NCBI GenBank assembly: GCA_019638845.1
Contig: JAHBSZ010000002.1
Span: 62,001-126,000, forward strand
Source of the DNA: Salinibacterium sp.
Lineage (GTDB): Bacteria; Actinomycetota; Actinomycetes; Actinomycetales; Microbacteriaceae
Direction: 5' to 3'
Length of the DNA stretch: 64,000 bases
Shown piece by piece: positions 61,407-64,000 of the stretch. The notes under the pieces were generated by a model. The model was not told the origin of the DNA, ran no database searches, and was given only the letters and a program-made list of their open reading frames with translations. A program made the translations under genes and the position numbers. The first letter of the stretch is position 1. Every line of letters starts with the position of its first letter.

Positions 61407-62417
61407 CTAGGCGGTTGCGCTGATCGGTACCGGGGTTTCCGCCACGATGCGAGCGATGATCTCCGGGACGTTTCCACCGGTGAGCGCGGATGCCCCGGCA
61501 CTGGCCCTGCGCGTTGCGATTACCCGGTGCGCCAGCACGGGAATCGCGAGCGCGTCGATGTCGTCGGGGAGGACGAACTCGCGCCCGTCGAGCGCTGCCC
61601 GCGCCTTCGCCGCACGGACGAGCTGCAGTGTCGCTCGTGGACTCGCTCCCAGCCGCAGGTCGCGGTCGCTCCGAGTGGCCTGGGCGATCGCCACGGCGTA
61701 CTGCTCAACGGCCCGGCTGACGTGAACCAGGCGAGCCGTGGCGATCATCACCGCGAGTTCGGAACTGTCGACCACGGGACGGACCGCATCGAGAGGGCTG
61801 GATGTTGCACGCTGGCGGAGCATGGCGAGCTCAGCCGTGGCATCCGGGTACCCCATCGAGATTCGCGCCATGAATCGGTCGCGCTGGGCCTCGGGGAGGG
61901 GATAGGTGCCCTCCATCTCGATCGGATTCTGGGTGGCGACGACGATGAACGGGGTAGCGAGACGGTGGGTGCTGCCATCGACTGTGACCTGCCCCTCCTC
62001 CATGCTTTCGAGCATCGCGGACTGGGTCTTCGGACTCGCCCGATTGATTTCGTCACCGATCACAATGTTGGCGAAGATGGGCCCCGGTTTGAATTCGAAC
62101 TCCCGGGTCGCTTGGTTGTAGACCGACACCCCGGTGATGTCAGCAGGAAGCAGGTCGGGTGTGAACTGGACGCGCGACACCGAGCAATCGATGGTGCGGG
62201 CGAGCGCCTTGGCGAGCATCGTTTTGCCAACTCCGGGAACGTCCTCGATCAGCAAGTGTCCCTGAGCTAGCAGCACAGTGAACGCCATCGTCACGGCGTC
62301 ACGCTTTCCGTCGATCACCGTCTCGACTGTCGAAACCACCGCTTGCGCCTTGGCGTGGAAGACGTCATACGGCATCACCGGCACGTCCTCGTGCTTCATC
62401 TCGAGATTCGACACCAT
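61407..62417 (-). CDS. MoxR-family AAA+ ATPase
   Basis: 336 residues. Walker A EDVPGVGKTMLAKALA near 79-94, QFTPDLLPADITG, Walker B region NIVIGDEINRASPKTQSAML, sensor VATQNPIEMEGTYPLPEAQ and arginine-containing GASPRATLQL. Chaperone-like ATPase expected to act with the DUF58 partner encoded next. First gene of the operon. Confidence 0.95.
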   Translation of the reverse strand: MVSNLEMKHEDVPVMPYDVFHAKAQAVVSTVETVIDGKRDAVTMAFTVLLAQGHLLIEDVPGVGKTMLAKALARTIDCSVSRVQFTPDLLPADITGVSVYNQATREFEFKPGPIFANIVIGDEINRASPKTQSAMLESMEEGQVTVDGSTHRLATPFIVVATQNPIEMEGTYPLPEAQRDRFMARISMGYPDATAELAMLRQRATSSPLDAVRPVVDSSELAVMIATARLVHVSRAVEQYAVAIAQATRSDRDLRLGASPRATLQLVRAAKARAALDGREFVLPDDIDALAIPVLAHRVIATRRASAGASALTGGNVPEIIARIVAETPVPISATA

Positions 62418-62471
62418 ACGAGTCTGTCACGGGTGGCGGCTAGGTGGCGTGGCACATCCGTACAGAACGTT

Positions 62472-62822
62472 TCACGCGGTGGGATCGGTCTTGCGGGCCT
62501 GGAGCTTCGCCTCGAGGCGCCGGATCTCCGCCTGCTTCTCGTGGAAGACGATCTCCCGTTCGACTGCCGCGAGCTCGCTCTCGGTGGTGGATCGATCAGG
62601 TGCTATCGCCGCGGATGGCCGGTCGAAACTGCTGGGCGCGGAACGCTGCCGATCCTTGCCGAGCGCGAGCCAGAGAATCGAACCGATGAGCGGGAGAAAA
62701 ACGATCAGGAGCACCCATGCCACCTTGGGCATATACCGCACCCGCCAGCTATCGCTGGTGATCGCATCCACGATCGAGAAGATCATCACCGCAAGCAGAA
62801 GCAGAGAGACGAGCTGAGCCAT
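62472..62822 (-). CDS. PLDc_N-domain small membrane protein
   Basis: 116 residues. Two membrane segments (3-20 and 33-53) with VAWVLLIVFLPLIGSILWLALG, the cardiolipin-synthase N-terminal domain found alone in many actinobacteria. C-terminus is a charged coiled coil (STTESELAAVEREIVFHEKQ). Function unknown. 54 bp before the MoxR gene. Confidence 0.85.
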   Translation of the reverse strand: MAQLVSLLLLAVMIFSIVDAITSDSWRVRYMPKVAWVLLIVFLPLIGSILWLALGKDRQRSAPSSFDRPSAAIAPDRSTTESELAAVEREIVFHEKQAEIRRLEAKLQARKTDPTA

Positions 62823-62873
62823 ACCTCGATCCTATGGATCTGCTGAGTCCCCGACCAGAGCTACGGTTACGGG

Positions 62874-63836
62874 GTGAAGGTAGTAGTTCTCTCCGGTGGT
62901 GTCGGCGGCGCACGGTTCCTGCTCGGAGTGCGTGAGCACTTCGCCGGAACGGATGCCGACATCACGGCAATCGTCAATGTGGGCGACGATATGTGGCTCA
63001 CGGGCGTGCGGATCGCGCCAGACCTCGACTCGATCATGTACGCGCTTGCGGGCGTCAACGACACTGAGCGCGGCTGGGGTCGTGCGGGCGAAACCGAGCG
63101 GGTGAGCGCCGAACTGCGCGCCTACGGTGTCGGCTGGCCGTGGTTCACTCTCGGCGACCTCGACCTCGGCACCCACCTCACTCGAACTCACTACTTGCGG
63201 GAGGGTCTCGGGCTCGCGGAGGCCACCCGGCGCATCACTGCGCGCTGGCCGCTGGGCGTGCGCCTCCTGCCCTCCACCGATCAGGAAGTCGAGACCCACG
63301 TGCACACCGCGGACGGGGTCATGCACTTCCAGGAGTGGTGGACCCGCCATCGTGCCGCCCTGCCCGCGCTTGAGTTCGAGTACCGCGGTGTCGTGGATGC
63401 ACGTCCCGCGCCCGGGGTGGTCGAGGCGATCGGCGCCGCCGACGTGATCCTTGTGGCGCCCTCCAACCCGGTCGTGTCGATCGGTCCGATTCTCGCGATT
63501 CCGGGCATCCGTGCGGCGTTGACTGCGGCAGCAGCGCCCGTTGTGGGCGTCTCCCCCATCATTGCCGGAGCCGTCGTGCGCGGCATGGCCGACGCGTGCC
63601 TCACCGCTATCGGCGTCGACACGAGCGCCGACGCCGTCGCCCTGCACTACGGCTCGCGTACGAACGGCGGCCTGCTCGACGCGTGGCTCGTCGACGAGAC
63701 GGATTCCGCGGGCATCCCCACGCTGTCTGCCGCGGGTATCCGCGCCGCCGCCGTCCCGCTCTGGATGACCGACCCCGCGACGACCGCCGCGATGGTCTCG
63801 GCCGCGCTAGAACTCGGCGCCCAGCCCGGCTCGTAG
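62874..63836 (+). CDS. cofD: 2-phospho-L-lactate transferase
   Basis: 320 residues from GTG. N-terminal KVVVLSGGVGGARFLLGVRE, NVGDDMWLTGVRIAPDLDS and HFQEWWTRHRAALPALEFEY are typical of CofD/FbiA, which builds F420-0 from the deazaflavin Fo and an activated phospholactate or phosphoenolpyruvate. The 3' end overlaps the convergent cofC-like gene by 30 bp. Confidence 0.95.
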   Translation: MKVVVLSGGVGGARFLLGVREHFAGTDADITAIVNVGDDMWLTGVRIAPDLDSIMYALAGVNDTERGWGRAGETERVSAELRAYGVGWPWFTLGDLDLGTHLTRTHYLREGLGLAEATRRITARWPLGVRLLPSTDQEVETHVHTADGVMHFQEWWTRHRAALPALEFEYRGVVDARPAPGVVEAIGAADVILVAPSNPVVSIGPILAIPGIRAALTAAAAPVVGVSPIIAGAVVRGMADACLTAIGVDTSADAVALHYGSRTNGGLLDAWLVDETDSAGIPTLSAAGIRAAAVPLWMTDPATTAAMVSAALELGAQPGS

Positions 63837-64000
63837 CGCGGCCGTACGAGGGCCGAGTCGCGCGCGCGGGATCGCAGCGAGCGCCTCGGGTGAATCCACA
63901 TCGAGGCGCAGCCCACTCGTGACGGGTAGATCGAGTTCCCGGTAGCCGAGCGCCCGATGCGCGTCGCGGGATCCGGCTCCGAACGCGGGCACACTCCCGG
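63807..64000 (-). CDS. cofC: 2-phospho-L-lactate guanylyltransferase (CofC/FbiD), 3' part only
   Basis: Only the C-terminal ~64 residues are inside the window. They read PAFGAGSRDAHRALGYRELD, then LRLDVDSPEALAA and GPRTAAL, the characteristic end of CofC/FbiD, which activates phospholactate or PEP with GTP for CofD. Convergent with cofD. The start is beyond the right edge. Confidence 0.85.
   Translation of the reverse strand, partial: GSVPAFGAGSRDAHRALGYRELDLPVTSGLRLDVDSPEALAAIPRARLGPRTAALRAGLGAEF

Overview
High-G+C actinobacterial chromosome, most likely Microbacteriaceae. The evidence is the gene order of the translation and secretion super-operon, GTG starts with AGGAG-type ribosome sites, DivIVA-family proteins, F420-linked genes and tight ATGA overlaps. 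Nearly all sequence is coding, and I see no tRNA, rRNA, insertion sequence or CRISPR array. Three genes or gene pairs at the edges are informative: the window opens inside glgB and closes inside a cofC-like gene that converges on cofD.

Layout. 1-12.5 kb: glgB 3' end, a CXXC-less thioredoxin/TPR protein with an odd membrane protein, a large Ala-rich DivIVA-like coiled-coil protein, an AI-2E-type exporter, an alpha/beta hydrolase, a CPA1 Na+/H+ antiporter, an exported transglycosylase-like protein and a small DivIVA-repeat protein. 11.6-46 kb (read right to left on the minus strand): the conserved block DUF177-rpmF-rnc-mutM-smc-ftsY-ffh-rpsP-khpA-rimM-trmD-rplS-lepB-rnhB-DUF2469-yraN-comM-dprA-xerC-rpsB-tsf-pyrH-frr-cdsA. 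Accessory genes interrupt it, mostly on the opposite strand: GNAT plus lipoprotein, gamma-carbonic anhydrase, an AbiEi/DUF559 nuclease-like gene, TetR plus methionine aminopeptidase, SDR, M23, and HTH plus ClpN. EamA transporters and an LLM oxidoreductase sit in the same orientation.

45.3-54.8 kb: an aminotransferase and lactate dehydrogenase, then a seven-gene minus-strand operon (nitrilase-family amidohydrolase, dihydropyrimidinase, LLM oxidoreductase, two permeases, ATPase, NMT1-like binding protein). It looks like uptake and reductive breakdown of a pyrimidine, hydantoin or related ureide. 54.9-57.8 kb: a FecBCD-type importer resembling the proposed F420-0 transporter cassette. 57.8-62.8 kb: MoxR-DUF58-transglutaminase operon. 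62.9-64 kb: cofD and the end of cofC, i.e. F420 biosynthesis, which fits the two LLM oxidoreductases.

Most unusual content: (i) three copies of a dispersed hairpin (17-bp arms, about 25-nt loop, consensus GGAGGAYGRCRCGCCGC), two of them bracketing the AbiEi/DUF559 gene inserted between rimM and trmD; (ii) a second palindrome family at two gene 3' ends; (iii) a roughly 165-bp GGGTCR G-rich tandem array with an exact internal 56-bp duplication; and (iv) a two-gene HTH-ClpN operon whose apparently leaderless promoter is covered by two matching 7-4-7 inverted repeats.
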